From contig JAFTQW010000004.1 of the NCBI GenBank assembly GCA_017462565.1, forward strand, positions 1-64,000: 64,000 bases of DNA, in the 5' to 3' direction. Shown here one piece after another: positions 8,960-18,489 of this stretch. The translations under genes were made by a program, and so were the position numbers. Each line of letters starts with the position of its first letter. The first letter of the stretch is position 1. The notes under the pieces are model-generated. The model was not told where the DNA came from, did not search any database, and saw only the letters and a list, made by a program, of their open reading frames with translations. Origin of the DNA: Ruminococcus sp. (GTDB taxonomy: Bacteria > Bacillota > Clostridia > Oscillospirales > Ruminococcaceae).

Positions 8960-10621
8960 CTACTTTTCTGCTGCTTTTTTTATTTCTGCCCGTGCATTAT
9001 CAAGCATAAGCTGACTTGGATTGTCTCCGCCCATAATTCTTGCGATCTCCGATACTCTGCCGTCTAAATCAAGCTGAGTTACATTCGTTTCGGTTCTGTC
9101 GCCTGCTATTTTCTTTTCTATCATAAGATGATTATCCGCCATAACGGCTATCTGAGAAAGATGCGTCACGCAAATTACCTGACGGACTTTGCCTATTTCA
9201 CGTAGCTTTATCCCTATTTTCTGAGCTGCCTTTCCGCTTACTCCGGTATCTATTTCATCGAAGATCATCGTCGGAATGCTGTCTCTTCCGGCAATAACGC
9301 TTTTAAGAGCAAGCATAATTCTTGAAAGCTCTCCTCCGGAAGCTATTTTAGAAATGGGTTTTGGAGCTTCTCCCTTATTGGCGGAAATCAGAAATTCGAC
9401 TGTATCCATGCCGTTTACAGTAAGCTTCCCCTTATCATGCTTAACCGCTATGATTACGCCTGACATATTCAGAAACTCCAGCTCTCCCATTACCTGAGCA
9501 GCAAATTTTTTTGCAGTTTCCTCACGGTATTCATAAAGAGCCTTCGCCTGTTCAGTTACGGTATGAAGAAGACTCTCTTTCTGAGCGTTCAGTTTCTCTA
9601 TCTCTTCCTGCGAGCTTTCAAGCTGCATCACTTCACGGCAGGCGTCATCGTAAAGCTTTATAAGACCGCTGCAATCCTCGGCATATTTTCTTTTCATCTT
9701 ATTGATATTATTAAGACGAGTTCCGAGATATTCAAGCCGCTGTCCGTCCAGTTCGATTTTATCAGCAAGATTTTCAAGCTCTGCGGCAATATCTGAAAGC
9801 TCAATTTCGGCTGCGGAAAGTCTTTCATAAAGAGTATTCAACCTTGCATCATCATCGGTAAATCCTGCAAGCTCGGTTTCAGCCGAAACTATCATCTCAG
9901 CTGCCGCATCTTCTCCGTTTATCGCCTGTACAGCATTTTTTATGGCGATGATCGTTTTTTCCGAATTTTTAGCCGTCTCATACTCTTTTTCAAGAGTTTC
10001 ATCCTCATCTTCCTCAAGCTCAAGCTCTCCGATGTCATCTATTATCTCATTAAGGTAGCGACTGCGCTCAATACGGGATTTCTCCTGTTTTTTCAGTTCG
10101 CCGAGAGTTCTTGCAGTCTGCTGAAGTTCACGGAAGGTTTTTCTGTAAGCCTCCAGAAGTGTGTTGTCTCCGCCGAAATCATCAAGGATGTGAAGATGCT
10201 TTTCACTGTCGAGAAGTACCTGATTATCGTGCTGTCCATGAATATTTATAAGCATACTGCCGATCTCTTTCAATAACGATGCGGAGGCTGTCCGGTGATT
10301 GATTCGTGAAACGCTGCCGCCGTCTGCGCTTATTTCACGTGTCACAGTGATTTCATCGTTTTCATGAGAAACCCCCAATTCGTCAAGCTTAGCGGTTACT
10401 GCCGGAGAAAGTTCGGTAAATAACGCTGTTATAACGGCTTTATCACAGCCTGTACGGACTATATCTTTAGTACATCTTTGTCCGAGAACAGCGTTTATTC
10501 CATTTATAAGAATAGATTTACCTGCGCCCGTTTCACCGGTAAAAATATTGAGCCTGTCTGTAAGCGGTATCGTTGCTTCACGTATAACCGCAAGATTGCG
10601 TATATAAATTTCTTTAAGCAT
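8960..10621 (-). CDS. recN: DNA repair protein RecN
   Basis: SMC-like ATPase that acts on double-strand breaks in recombinational repair. 553 residues: Walker A GETGAGKS at 29-36, a long charged helical central region (about 160-370) expected to form a coiled coil, then the ABC signature region SKIASGGELSRIMLALK and Walker B with IFDEIDTGVSG. It follows argR by 10 nt, as in Bacillus. Confidence 0.97.
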   Translation of the reverse strand: MLKEIYIRNLAVIREATIPLTDRLNIFTGETGAGKSILINGINAVLGQRCTKDIVRTGCDKAVITALFTELSPAVTAKLDELGVSHENDEITVTREISADGGSVSRINHRTASASLLKEIGSMLINIHGQHDNQVLLDSEKHLHILDDFGGDNTLLEAYRKTFRELQQTARTLGELKKQEKSRIERSRYLNEIIDDIGELELEEDEDETLEKEYETAKNSEKTIIAIKNAVQAINGEDAAAEMIVSAETELAGFTDDDARLNTLYERLSAAEIELSDIAAELENLADKIELDGQRLEYLGTRLNNINKMKRKYAEDCSGLIKLYDDACREVMQLESSQEEIEKLNAQKESLLHTVTEQAKALYEYREETAKKFAAQVMGELEFLNMSGVIIAVKHDKGKLTVNGMDTVEFLISANKGEAPKPISKIASGGELSRIMLALKSVIAGRDSIPTMIFDEIDTGVSGKAAQKIGIKLREIGKVRQVICVTHLSQIAVMADNHLMIEKKIAGDRTETNVTQLDLDGRVSEIARIMGGDNPSQLMLDNARAEIKKAAEK

Positions 10622-10631
10622 CTTTCAGCTC

Positions 10632-11075
10632 TCACCTCCCGTGAAAAAGTTCACTGCGGAATTTTTTCGACAATTTCTTTGCATCCGCTTCACTTCTGAC
10701 AAGAATAAAAATAGTATCATCGCCGGCTATAGTTCCGACAACGCCCTGATGCTTCACCGAATCTATCGCTGCGCACGTTCCCTGAGCCATGCCTGCACGG
10801 CATTTCAATACTATTGTATTCATCGCGTAATCTACCGAAAGTACGGCTTCTTCAAAAAAAGTTTTTTCCTCGACGGCTGAAACAGGCAGAGTATACCTGT
10901 ATTCGCCGTTTTCATCACGCTGTTTCACAAGAGAGAGCTGCTGAATATCTCTTGAAAGCGTAGCCTGAGTAGTTTTTATTCCTTTTTTTCCGAGCAGCTC
11001 AATAAGAAGCTCCTGCGTTGCAACAGGTCTTTCGGAAATTATCTCAAGTATTGCTTCATGTCTGGGATTTTTCAT
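10632..11075 (-). CDS. argR: Arginine repressor ArgR/AhrC
   Basis: Arginine-dependent transcription regulator of arginine synthesis and catabolism. It has an N-terminal winged helix (about 1-70, with TQATLSRDIQQLSL) and a C-terminal hexamerisation/arginine-binding domain with GTIAGDDTIFILVR. The start used is the ATG at 11075; a GTG three codons upstream is the alternative, and the RBS is weak in either case. It sits between nadK and recN in the classical Firmicute order. Confidence 0.94.
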   Translation of the reverse strand: MKNPRHEAILEIISERPVATQELLIELLGKKGIKTTQATLSRDIQQLSLVKQRDENGEYRYTLPVSAVEEKTFFEEAVLSVDYAMNTIVLKCRAGMAQGTCAAIDSVKHQGVVGTIAGDDTIFILVRSEADAKKLSKKFRSELFHGR

Positions 11076-11093
11076 TTTTTTCACCGTTTACAA

Positions 11094-11948
11094 TTATTTT
11101 ATAGGTCTGCAAAGCTTCCGGCTGATCGATTCATGGAAAGAATTGCCTATAAGATTCACAAATTTAATGTTATAACGTCCCCTGCTTATCTCAATAGATT
11201 CATCACAATGAAGATTAAAATGAACTTCTCCGTCAACGTTAATCACCATGCTTTCGCCGTTCTGGGTTTTATCAATAAGACTGAGTCGGCGTCCGGCAGA
11301 AAACAGCGTTGCTCTTGAAAAAAGCGAATGCGGACAAATAAGCGTCATTTCTATACATTCAAGATCGGGCTCGATGATCGGTCCGCCTGATGAAAGAGCA
11401 TACGCTGTTGAGCCTGACGGAGTACTGAAAAGAACTCCGTCCGCACGGTATTTCCCAACGAGATACCCTTCAGAATAAACCTCAAAATCGCAGATTCTAA
11501 GGCTTCCCGACCTTGCCGAAACTTCATTGAGAGCCGTATGAACAACATCCCCGTTCTCCTCATGAAGAACGATATCAAGAGTCATCCGCTCCGAGATCTC
11601 GTATTCGCCTGTTGTGAGAAGCTTCAGCTTATCGAGCTGATCCGCTTCAAGACCTGCCATAAAGCCAAGAGTTCCGGTGTTTATGCCGAGAAGTTTCGTA
11701 TCGGTTCCCATAAGAAGCTTTGCACAGCGAAGAATCGTTCCGTCGCCTCCGATAGCTATCACAAAATCGACAGTTCGTGCTGATGCTTTTATATCTTCAA
11801 ACTGCACAAAAGGCTTATCGGAAAAGTCATCTCTGAAATTTCCGCTTACGCAAACCTCTATTCCGGCAGCATGGAGTACATCGCAGGCTTCACGGGCGCA
11901 GGGAAGCGCATTTTTTTTCTGAAAATTCGGATAAAGAGCCGCTTTCAT
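11094..11948 (-). CDS. nadK: NAD kinase
   Basis: Phosphorylates NAD to NADP. At 284 residues it carries the signature GGDGT at 67-71, the glycine-rich TPSGSTAYALSSGGP segment and NTGTLGF. It lies in the tlyA-nadK-argR-recN string with gaps of 11-18 nt. Confidence 0.96.
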   Translation of the reverse strand: MKAALYPNFQKKNALPCAREACDVLHAAGIEVCVSGNFRDDFSDKPFVQFEDIKASARTVDFVIAIGGDGTILRCAKLLMGTDTKLLGINTGTLGFMAGLEADQLDKLKLLTTGEYEISERMTLDIVLHEENGDVVHTALNEVSARSGSLRICDFEVYSEGYLVGKYRADGVLFSTPSGSTAYALSSGGPIIEPDLECIEMTLICPHSLFSRATLFSAGRRLSLIDKTQNGESMVINVDGEVHFNLHCDESIEISRGRYNIKFVNLIGNSFHESISRKLCRPIK

Positions 11949-11959
11949 ATAAGTTCTCC

Positions 11960-12745
11960 TTAAAGTTTATCGAACGAGCTTTCAACAAGCTCCTTGAAAT
12001 CACGGATGAAATATTCTCCCCTTGCTTTTCGCAGCAAAACGAGATATTCTATATTTCCGCTTCCGCCTTTTACAGGGGAAAATGTATATTTTTCGGGAAG
12101 AAGTCCCGTTCCTGCCGCAAATGAATCAATATCGGAAAGAACACGCATATGAACTTTTTTATCCTTAACGATACCGCCCTTGCCGACATCTCTTTTTCCG
12201 GCTTCAAACTGAGGTTTTATAAGGACTGCGGCTGCGGCATTGTCGTTAAGAAGCTCATGGATTTTGGGAAGTATCATTTTCAGCGAAATAAACGAAACAT
12301 CCGCACAGATAAAATCGACGCAGCCTCCGAGCATTTCAGGAGTTACATTGCGTATATCGGTCTTTTCCATGTTCACAACTCTGCTGTCGCTCTGCAAAAC
12401 TCCAGCAAGCTGATCGCGTCCTACATCGACTGCAAACACCTTTGAAGCTCCGTTTCTGAGCATAAAATCGGTAAAACCTCCTGTTGAAGCTCCTATATCG
12501 AGGCAGACTTTGCCCTCAAAATCAATATCAAATTCCTGAGCTGCTTTTTCAAGCTTCAAAGCTCCTCTGCCAACATAGATCTCCTGTTCAGAGGACTCGA
12601 TATTGTCGGCAGACAAGACTTCTCCGGACGGCTTTTTGGCGATAATTCCGTTCACAGTAACGTTACCGGATCTTATCATTTCCTTTGCTCTTTCACGGCT
12701 TCTTGCAATTCCTCTTGCGACAAGCTCGCTGTCAAGCCTCGCCAT
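11960..12745 (-). CDS. tlyA: TlyA family rRNA (cytidine-2'-O)-methyltransferase
   Basis: S4-domain RNA-binding module (about 1-60, starting ARLDSELVARGIARSRE) fused to an FtsJ/RrmJ-like SAM methyltransferase with the SAM motif CLDIGASTGGFTDF near 80-94. Mycobacterial TlyA 2'-O-methylates 16S and 23S rRNA; Firmicute members (B. subtilis YqxC) are less well studied, so the target is inferred. The start overlaps the dxs stop by 14 nt. Confidence 0.9.
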   Translation of the reverse strand: MARLDSELVARGIARSRERAKEMIRSGNVTVNGIIAKKPSGEVLSADNIESSEQEIYVGRGALKLEKAAQEFDIDFEGKVCLDIGASTGGFTDFMLRNGASKVFAVDVGRDQLAGVLQSDSRVVNMEKTDIRNVTPEMLGGCVDFICADVSFISLKMILPKIHELLNDNAAAAVLIKPQFEAGKRDVGKGGIVKDKKVHMRVLSDIDSFAAGTGLLPEKYTFSPVKGGSGNIEYLVLLRKARGEYFIRDFKELVESSFDKL

Positions 12746-14630
12746 TTTTCATACTCCCTTTTCTTATGTGAAGAACCATTTTTTCACAGGAAAGTCCCAT
12801 TTCATCAAGGCACTCTGCAACCGAAGCCTGCTTTATAAATCCGTCGGCAGTTACTCGGCTGTAATCTCCTGCAAAAGAAGACTCGGCAAGAAGAGTTCCG
12901 ATTTTCTCCGAAATGCTTCCGCTGCCCATACTTTCCTCAAAGAAAACGATTCGTCTGTAATCCTTTATTTCATCCATAATATCACTGCAAAGCGGATATA
13001 TCTTTGTGAGCTTAAGCAGATCGCAGTTTATTCCGTCTCCGCATAAAATACTCTGAGCTTTAAGAGCCTCGCTGAAAATTCTTCCGTAGGTTATGATAAG
13101 AGTGTCGCTTTTCCCCTTGCCGATAAGAATATGATCATTTGTGACGTAATTACGGCTTGAATCATTTTTTTCGCTTCCTCTTGGATAACGTACGGCTGCA
13201 AGTCCCTTTTCTCTGTAAATCGCCTCATTCATGCATATTTTCAGTTCTTCATAGCACGAGGGAGAATATATCGCCGTATTTTTTATAGATGTAAGCATCG
13301 GAACATCGAGCAGTCCCTGATGCGTCTCGCCGTCCTCTCCGACTACGCCTGCACGATCGATTCCAAGAACAACATGAAGCTTTCCTATTGCAACATCATG
13401 AACAAGCTGGTCGTATGAACGCTGGAGGAACGTTGAATACACTGCAAAAACGGGGATCTGTCCCATTGAGGCGAGTCCGCCGGCAAACGTAACGGCGTGC
13501 TGCTCTGCAATTCCAACATCGAAAAATCTTTCCGGAAATCTGTTGTGGAAAAACTGAAGTCCTGTTCCATATTTCATAGCGGCTGTTATAGCAACTATTC
13601 TGTTATCGCTTTCAGCCATCTCAACAAGCTTTTTTCCAAAAACTGTAGAATAGCATTCATCGGCTGAAACTTCCGGATTTCCTGTTGCAATATCAAATTT
13701 AGAAATTCCGTGATATTCTCCCGGATTATCCTCCGCAGGAGGATACCCCTTTCCCTTAACAGTTTTAACGTGTATCATAACCGGCTGATGATACGTTTTC
13801 GCCATATGCATTACTTCTTCAAGCTCGACAAGATTATGTCCGTTGACCGGCCCGAGATAAACAAATCCCATATCCTCAAATATATTGCTGTTTTCAAGTA
13901 TATGGTACTTAACGGAATCCTTGACGTTTTTTATGCTTTTTGCCATAGAATTGCCCATTATCGGAATTTTTTCCAGTCCTCTTTCAACGGCTCTTTTGGT
14001 ATTGAGATATTTTTCAGTATTTCTCAGCGAAGTAAGATATTTTGCAAGCGAGCCAACGCTTTTCGAGATCGACATATCGTTATCGTTAAGAACAACAATA
14101 AGATTATTATTCTTGCCCCTTAAGCTGTTATTCATGGCTTCATAAAACATTCCGCCGGTCATTGCTCCGTCGCCTATAACAGCAACGGCATAATTGTTTT
14201 TCCCCTGAAGCTTCATCGCTTCGGCAATACCGCACGCAACGGAAACAGAAGTGCTGCTGTGACCGCTTATAAACGTATCATGCACGCTTTCCTCAGGCTT
14301 CGGGAATCCGGATATACCGTTTTTCCGGCGAAGAGTTGAAAATTGGTTCAGTCTTCCGGTAAGTATTTTGTGGGTGTAAGCCTGATGACCGACGTCCCAG
14401 ATTATTTTATCCTCCGGCGAATTGAAGTTGCGGTGAAGAGCCATTGTAAGCTCGACCACGCCTAAATTTGAAGCGAGATGTCCGCCTGTTTTGGAAACCG
14501 TTGTAATAAGAATATTTCTGATCTCGCTGCAAAGACTGCCGCACTGTTTAAGCGATAGATTTTTAAGATCCTGCGGCAGCTGAAGCTCTTGCAGCGTTAC
14601 TTTTTTTTCTGAATTATTTTTTTCTCTCAT
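12732..14630 (-). CDS. dxs: 1-deoxy-D-xylulose-5-phosphate synthase
   Basis: Thiamine-diphosphate enzyme joining pyruvate and glyceraldehyde-3-phosphate, first step of the MEP isoprenoid pathway. 632 residues, normal length. The ThDP/Mg motif GDGAMTGGMFYEAMNN is near 154-169, the catalytic histidine region FISGHSSTSVS near 119-129, and the C-terminal transketolase part has DVGIAEQHAVTFAGG. The RBS is weak. Its distance from ispA is about 190 nt, filled by a structured repeat, so it may have a separate promoter that I could not identify. Confidence 0.96.
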   Translation of the reverse strand: MREKNNSEKKVTLQELQLPQDLKNLSLKQCGSLCSEIRNILITTVSKTGGHLASNLGVVELTMALHRNFNSPEDKIIWDVGHQAYTHKILTGRLNQFSTLRRKNGISGFPKPEESVHDTFISGHSSTSVSVACGIAEAMKLQGKNNYAVAVIGDGAMTGGMFYEAMNNSLRGKNNNLIVVLNDNDMSISKSVGSLAKYLTSLRNTEKYLNTKRAVERGLEKIPIMGNSMAKSIKNVKDSVKYHILENSNIFEDMGFVYLGPVNGHNLVELEEVMHMAKTYHQPVMIHVKTVKGKGYPPAEDNPGEYHGISKFDIATGNPEVSADECYSTVFGKKLVEMAESDNRIVAITAAMKYGTGLQFFHNRFPERFFDVGIAEQHAVTFAGGLASMGQIPVFAVYSTFLQRSYDQLVHDVAIGKLHVVLGIDRAGVVGEDGETHQGLLDVPMLTSIKNTAIYSPSCYEELKICMNEAIYREKGLAAVRYPRGSEKNDSSRNYVTNDHILIGKGKSDTLIITYGRIFSEALKAQSILCGDGINCDLLKLTKIYPLCSDIMDEIKDYRRIVFFEESMGSGSISEKIGTLLAESSFAGDYSRVTADGFIKQASVAECLDEMGLSCEKMVLHIRKGSMKNGEA

Positions 14631-14700
14631 TCTTTATGAAGCGGAGCATACGATATATTCATCGGTATTGCAAAATCAAAATGACGGAAATCCGCCTAAA

Positions 14701-14768
14701 CAATGCCAACAACTTAAGCGGGGGACGCTGTCCCCCGTACCCCCAGCCAAAGGGTTATTAAACCCTCT
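14701..14768 (+). repeat. Structured intergenic repeat, copy R1
   Basis: Hairpin GGGGGAC-GCT-GTCCCCC at 14720-14736, the spacer GTACCCCC, then CAGCCAAAGGGTT with a second stem AGGGTT/AACCCT at 14751-14766. The left flank (CAATGCC-ACAACTTA) is shared with copy R3 near 24012. It sits between ispA and dxs, both on the minus strand. See the family finding. Confidence 0.8.
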
Positions 14769-14822
14769 CTCTTTTTGCAATAGCGTTGAATACAGTTTTC
14801 TTTTCTCCGCAGCTCCTTTATG

Positions 14823-15713
14823 TTAATTTTTCCTTTTCAGAAGCATGGAAGTCAGATCTTTAAGGAACTGATTATTTCCGAATTTTTCAAGCAGAAGCAT
14901 TGCTTCCTCTGTAATATTTCCGGCAATTTCCTGAGCCTTTTCAACTCCGTAAAGAGTAACAAAAGTAGTCTTATTCTCCTGAGAATCGCTGCCGATAGGC
15001 TTTCCGAGTTCCTCTGCGGTACTTGTAACATCAAGAATATCGTCAATTATCTGAAAAGCGAGTCCGAGTTTATATCCGTATTCCGAAGCAGCTGCAATAG
15101 CCTCGTCATCGGCTCCGGCGCAAATGCATCCCATCATGCAGGAAACTGCAATAAGCTCGCCTGTTTTATGACGGTACATATTACGGAGGTTTTCCTCGTC
15201 AACATCGTTTCGCTTCTCATTTTCCATGTCGATAACCTGACCGCCTATCATGCCGTTCTTTCCGACAGCCTTTGCAAGAACGGAAATTATACTGATCTTC
15301 TGAGCTTCCGTAAGCGACCTGTCATCCGCAATAATTTCAAACGGAAGAACGGAAAGAGCGTCTCCGGCAAGAATTGCTTCGGCTTCTCCGAAAGCTTTAT
15401 GGCAGGAAGGCTTTCCCCGACGGAAGTCATCGTTGTCCATAGCCGGAAGATCATCGTGTATAAGCGAAAAAGTGTGTATCATCTCAATTGCGCAGGCAGG
15501 AGAAGCAGCCGTTTTATAGCCGCCTCCGCAGGCTTCGCAGAAAGCATAGACAAGTACAGGTCTTATACGTTTTCCGCCTGCTTCAAGAGAATAATTCATT
15601 GCGTCTATCAAAGTTTTCTGCGGCTTTTCAGACTCCTGACAGATATTGTATTTTTTCAGATTCTTTTCGGTAAAATCAATATACTCCGAAAATTTATTTT
15701 TAAATTCACTCAT
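14823..15713 (-). CDS. ispA: Polyprenyl (farnesyl/geranyl) diphosphate synthase
   Basis: Condenses isopentenyl diphosphate onto allylic diphosphates to give geranyl/farnesyl diphosphate for undecaprenyl carrier and quinone-type lipids. 296 residues. First aspartate-rich motif in SLIHDDLPAMDNDD (near 83-96), second in FQIIDDILD (near 220-228), plus GGKRIRPVL. It lies between xseB and the R1 repeat in the conserved xseA-xseB-ispA-dxs order. Confidence 0.95.
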   Translation of the reverse strand: MSEFKNKFSEYIDFTEKNLKKYNICQESEKPQKTLIDAMNYSLEAGGKRIRPVLVYAFCEACGGGYKTAASPACAIEMIHTFSLIHDDLPAMDNDDFRRGKPSCHKAFGEAEAILAGDALSVLPFEIIADDRSLTEAQKISIISVLAKAVGKNGMIGGQVIDMENEKRNDVDEENLRNMYRHKTGELIAVSCMMGCICAGADDEAIAAASEYGYKLGLAFQIIDDILDVTSTAEELGKPIGSDSQENKTTFVTLYGVEKAQEIAGNITEEAMLLLEKFGNNQFLKDLTSMLLKRKN

Positions 15714-15730
15714 TTTAAGTTTTTCGGCAA

Positions 15731-15919
15731 TTATTCGCCGTCATCCTCCGTTATTTTTATCTTTGCTTCTTCAAGCTGCTTTTTGCATGATGCAGAAAGC
15801 TTAACTCCTTCGCCGTAAAGTTCGACAGCTTTTTCAAGGGGAATATCTCCTTTTTCCAGCTCGGCAACAATTTTGCCAAGCTTTATCATATTATCTTCAA
15901 AAGTTACTTTTTCATCCAT
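15731..15919 (-). CDS. xseB: Exodeoxyribonuclease VII small subunit
   Basis: Small subunit of the single-strand-specific exonuclease VII. A 62-residue helical protein with the family pattern LEKGDIPLEKAVELYGEGVKL, which packs on XseA. It lies 4 nt after xseA. Confidence 0.94.
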   Translation of the reverse strand: MDEKVTFEDNMIKLGKIVAELEKGDIPLEKAVELYGEGVKLSASCKKQLEEAKIKITEDDGE

Positions 15920-15923
15920 TTTA

Positions 15924-17114
15924 TCACCATTTTTCGATTACCTCAGCATTGAATCCTCCGCTGCCAAGACGTATTTTAACTTCATCGCCGCTCTCCAGAT
16001 TGTCAGAACTGCTTATAAGCGTATCGCCGCTGTAAACAAGAGAATATCCTCTTGCGAGAACTTTCAGCGGACTAAGACTGTCGAGCCTTGCCATTTTCTC
16101 CCCGAGTTCGGAATCAAGCCTTGAACAAAAGCTTTCAAAGGCAGTTTTTCTGCGTTTTTCAAGAGATATAAGCTTTTCCTCGTTAAGCCTTAAACGATTT
16201 TCAGGCGACTGAGCCGAAAGTGCAAGATTCAGAGTATTCAGTTTGTCTCCGGCTGTCCTCACAGCGGAAAGAGCCGATTTTTCCACTCTTTTTTCAAGAC
16301 TGTTGATTCGCTCCAAAAGGCTCTCAACCGACGGAGCCGAAAGCTCAGCGGCAGCAGACGGCGTCGGAGCACGCATATCGGCGGCAAGATCTGCAACTGT
16401 GAAGTCGATCTCGTGTCCGACTGCGGAAATAACGGGAACCTTGCAGTTATAAATTCCATAAGCAACCTTTTCCGTATTGAAAGCGCTGAGATCCTCGGAA
16501 GAACCGCCTCCTCTGCCGACGATAATTACGTCGCATCCGGCATTTTCCGCTTTGATAATTCCTCTGCATATTGAGTCCGGAGCTTCATTTCCCTGAACAA
16601 GAGCGTTTACCGCATAGATCTCGCCGATAGGATAACGTCTTGTCAGCACGTTTATGATGTCACGGACAGCCGCTCCGCTCAGCGACGTTACAACTCCGAT
16701 CTTCGCAGGCATTTCCGGCAGTGGGCGCTTATGTGCACTGTCGAAAATCCCCTCTTTTGCGAGCTTTTTCTTCAGCTGTTCAAGAGCAGCTCCGGCTTTT
16801 CCAGCTCCCTCCGGGACAATATCGTTTACATAAAGCTGATATACTCCGTCCCTTTCATAAACGGAAACGCTTCCTGAAACAATGACCGCCATTCCGTCCT
16901 CCGGCAGAAACTTCAATCTTGACGCCGCAGACGAAAACATAACTGCCTTGACTGCGCTTTCATTGTCTTTAAGAGTAAAATACATATGTCCGCTTCGGAA
17001 ATGTCGAACGAAATTAGATATCTCTCCCTTAACCATTATTCCCTGAAGATTTTTGTCGCCTTTAAGAGAAAAGCTTATATATTTATTGATTTGAGTAACA
17101 GTTAAAACAGGCAT
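15924..17114 (-). CDS. xseA: Exodeoxyribonuclease VII large subunit
   Basis: Catalytic subunit of exonuclease VII. The N-terminal OB-fold contains KGEISNFVRHFRSGHMYFTLKD (shortened here: SNFVRHFRSGHMYF, about 31-45). The nuclease region has GVVTSLSGAAVRDI and the GRGGGSSEDL motif, followed by the helical arm. 396 residues, in the normal range. Starts directly after the TsaD-paralogue stop. Confidence 0.95.
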   Translation of the reverse strand: MPVLTVTQINKYISFSLKGDKNLQGIMVKGEISNFVRHFRSGHMYFTLKDNESAVKAVMFSSAASRLKFLPEDGMAVIVSGSVSVYERDGVYQLYVNDIVPEGAGKAGAALEQLKKKLAKEGIFDSAHKRPLPEMPAKIGVVTSLSGAAVRDIINVLTRRYPIGEIYAVNALVQGNEAPDSICRGIIKAENAGCDVIIVGRGGGSSEDLSAFNTEKVAYGIYNCKVPVISAVGHEIDFTVADLAADMRAPTPSAAAELSAPSVESLLERINSLEKRVEKSALSAVRTAGDKLNTLNLALSAQSPENRLRLNEEKLISLEKRRKTAFESFCSRLDSELGEKMARLDSLSPLKVLARGYSLVYSGDTLISSSDNLESGDEVKIRLGSGGFNAEVIEKW

Positions 17115-18062
17115 TTAAACCTCTCCAATACTTTTCAGATAACCGTATATTGCTATACCTGCGGCATTATCGCAGGAAAATTCAGGTGCGGCAAAGCTTG
17201 CTTTTGGAAATCGGGAAATAATCTTTTTGCGTATTATCATATCCGACATTACTCCTCCTGCAAAAACAAGAGGGAGTTCTCCGTATTTTTCAACGGCATA
17301 AGAGGTCATTTCCAGAATCGTTGCCGCAATAAAATCCAGACAAAATGCGGCTATATTCTGCGGATCTTCACCGTTTTTCATCATGTCACCACACTTGTTT
17401 TCAACTCCGGAAAGGCAGCAGCTTCCGTCTTTGAGCTTGATTTTCATCTTAAAACTTTTATCGGAATTTTCCGCAAGCTTTTCAAGTTCCTTTCCGCACG
17501 GAAACTCCAGACCAAGCATTACTCCGATTCTGTCGACAGCTTGTCCGGCTTTTAAATCAAGCGACGAACCTATCTGCGAGATTTCAAGAACATTCTCCGC
17601 ATCCGGCTGACAAAGCAAGCAATCGGTCGTTCCGCCGCTTACATGAAAGGCTATAAAACGTCGGTTAACAAGCTCAAGCCTGTTTGCGGAATAAAGAGCC
17701 GCAAGAATATGCCCTATCTGATGAGAGGTTTTATAAAGCGGAATTTTATTTGCTGCGGCAAAAGACCTTGCCAGACATTCTCCGCAGAGAAAACACGGCA
17801 TATACGATCCCTCCGCATTTCTCGGACGTACAGACGCAGAAACCGCGCTTACACTCTCTGCAAAATTATTGCCGAAAAGCTCTTCTATCATTTCCGGAAG
17901 CTGCTTTGTGTGGTGAAAAACAGCGTCGCTCTGACGCAGACCAAGCTCGCCTTTTTTTACCGGAAGAAGCTTTTTAGCCTGATATATTTTATTTTCGTCA
18001 CTTGAATAAACAGCCGCCGAGGTTGTATAATTGCTTGTATCTATTCCGAGAAACTCAGGCAT
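17115..18062 (-). CDS. TsaD/Kae1-like ASKHA ATPase paralogue
   Basis: About 315 residues, starting at the ATG that overlaps the nusB stop by 8 nt (an upstream start at 18113 is unlikely). It has the ASKHA N-terminus LGIDTSNYTTSAAVY, a HQIGH metal-binding pair like TsaD (HxxxH), HVSGGTTDCLL and a C-terminal FAGGVMSD. True TsaD usually begins with a SCDETS pattern; here it is SNYTTS, which fits a clostridial paralogue often labelled peptidase M22 or O-sialoglycoprotein endopeptidase. Whether it modifies tRNA or has another role is unknown. It is located between nusB and xseA. Confidence 0.75.
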   Translation of the reverse strand: MPEFLGIDTSNYTTSAAVYSSDENKIYQAKKLLPVKKGELGLRQSDAVFHHTKQLPEMIEELFGNNFAESVSAVSASVRPRNAEGSYMPCFLCGECLARSFAAANKIPLYKTSHQIGHILAALYSANRLELVNRRFIAFHVSGGTTDCLLCQPDAENVLEISQIGSSLDLKAGQAVDRIGVMLGLEFPCGKELEKLAENSDKSFKMKIKLKDGSCCLSGVENKCGDMMKNGEDPQNIAAFCLDFIAATILEMTSYAVEKYGELPLVFAGGVMSDMIIRKKIISRFPKASFAAPEFSCDNAAGIAIYGYLKSIGEV

Positions 18063-18471
18063 TTTCTTCGGTTTCCTTCCGGCGGTCTCTTGAAAATGCT
18101 CCGAGAACGCCATTGATGAAAGAAGTATCCTCCTGATAAGTATACACCATAGAAAGCTTTATCGCTTCGCTTATTGCAGCATTCATGGGAGTGTTGTCAT
18201 CGTATATGGATTCGTAAAGAGCTATCCTGAGTATAGCAATATTCAGCTTGGAAATACGGGAAATACTTCTTGATTTACTGTATCCGGAAATAATCCCGTC
18301 AAGCTCTTCGGCATGACTTATTGTTCCCTCTACGATTTTTTTGACCTCGTCATTAACAGTAATTTCTTCAATTTCTTCTGCGATATCATAAAGTTCCTGA
18401 ATATCGTCATCACGCAGAAGCTGCTCGAAAACGAGTTTGAATGCGCTGTCTCTTATTTCACGTCTTGTCAT
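18055..18471 (-). CDS. nusB: Transcription antitermination protein NusB
   Basis: All-helical antitermination factor that with NusE/S10 binds boxA of rRNA leaders. 138 residues starting MTRREIRDSAFKLVFE, with the C-terminal INGVLGAFSRDRR. It is 18 nt after the Asp23-like gene, matching B. subtilis yqhY-nusB. Confidence 0.95.
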   Translation of the reverse strand: MTRREIRDSAFKLVFEQLLRDDDIQELYDIAEEIEEITVNDEVKKIVEGTISHAEELDGIISGYSKSRSISRISKLNIAILRIALYESIYDDNTPMNAAISEAIKLSMVYTYQEDTSFINGVLGAFSRDRRKETEENA

Positions 18472-18489
18472 TTTTTAACTCCTTTAATA

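Noticed and set aside
14820..15818. 332-codon plus-strand frame
   Set aside because: It is antisense to ispA and xseB, has no RBS and no recognisable domain; ispA has all the expected motifs.
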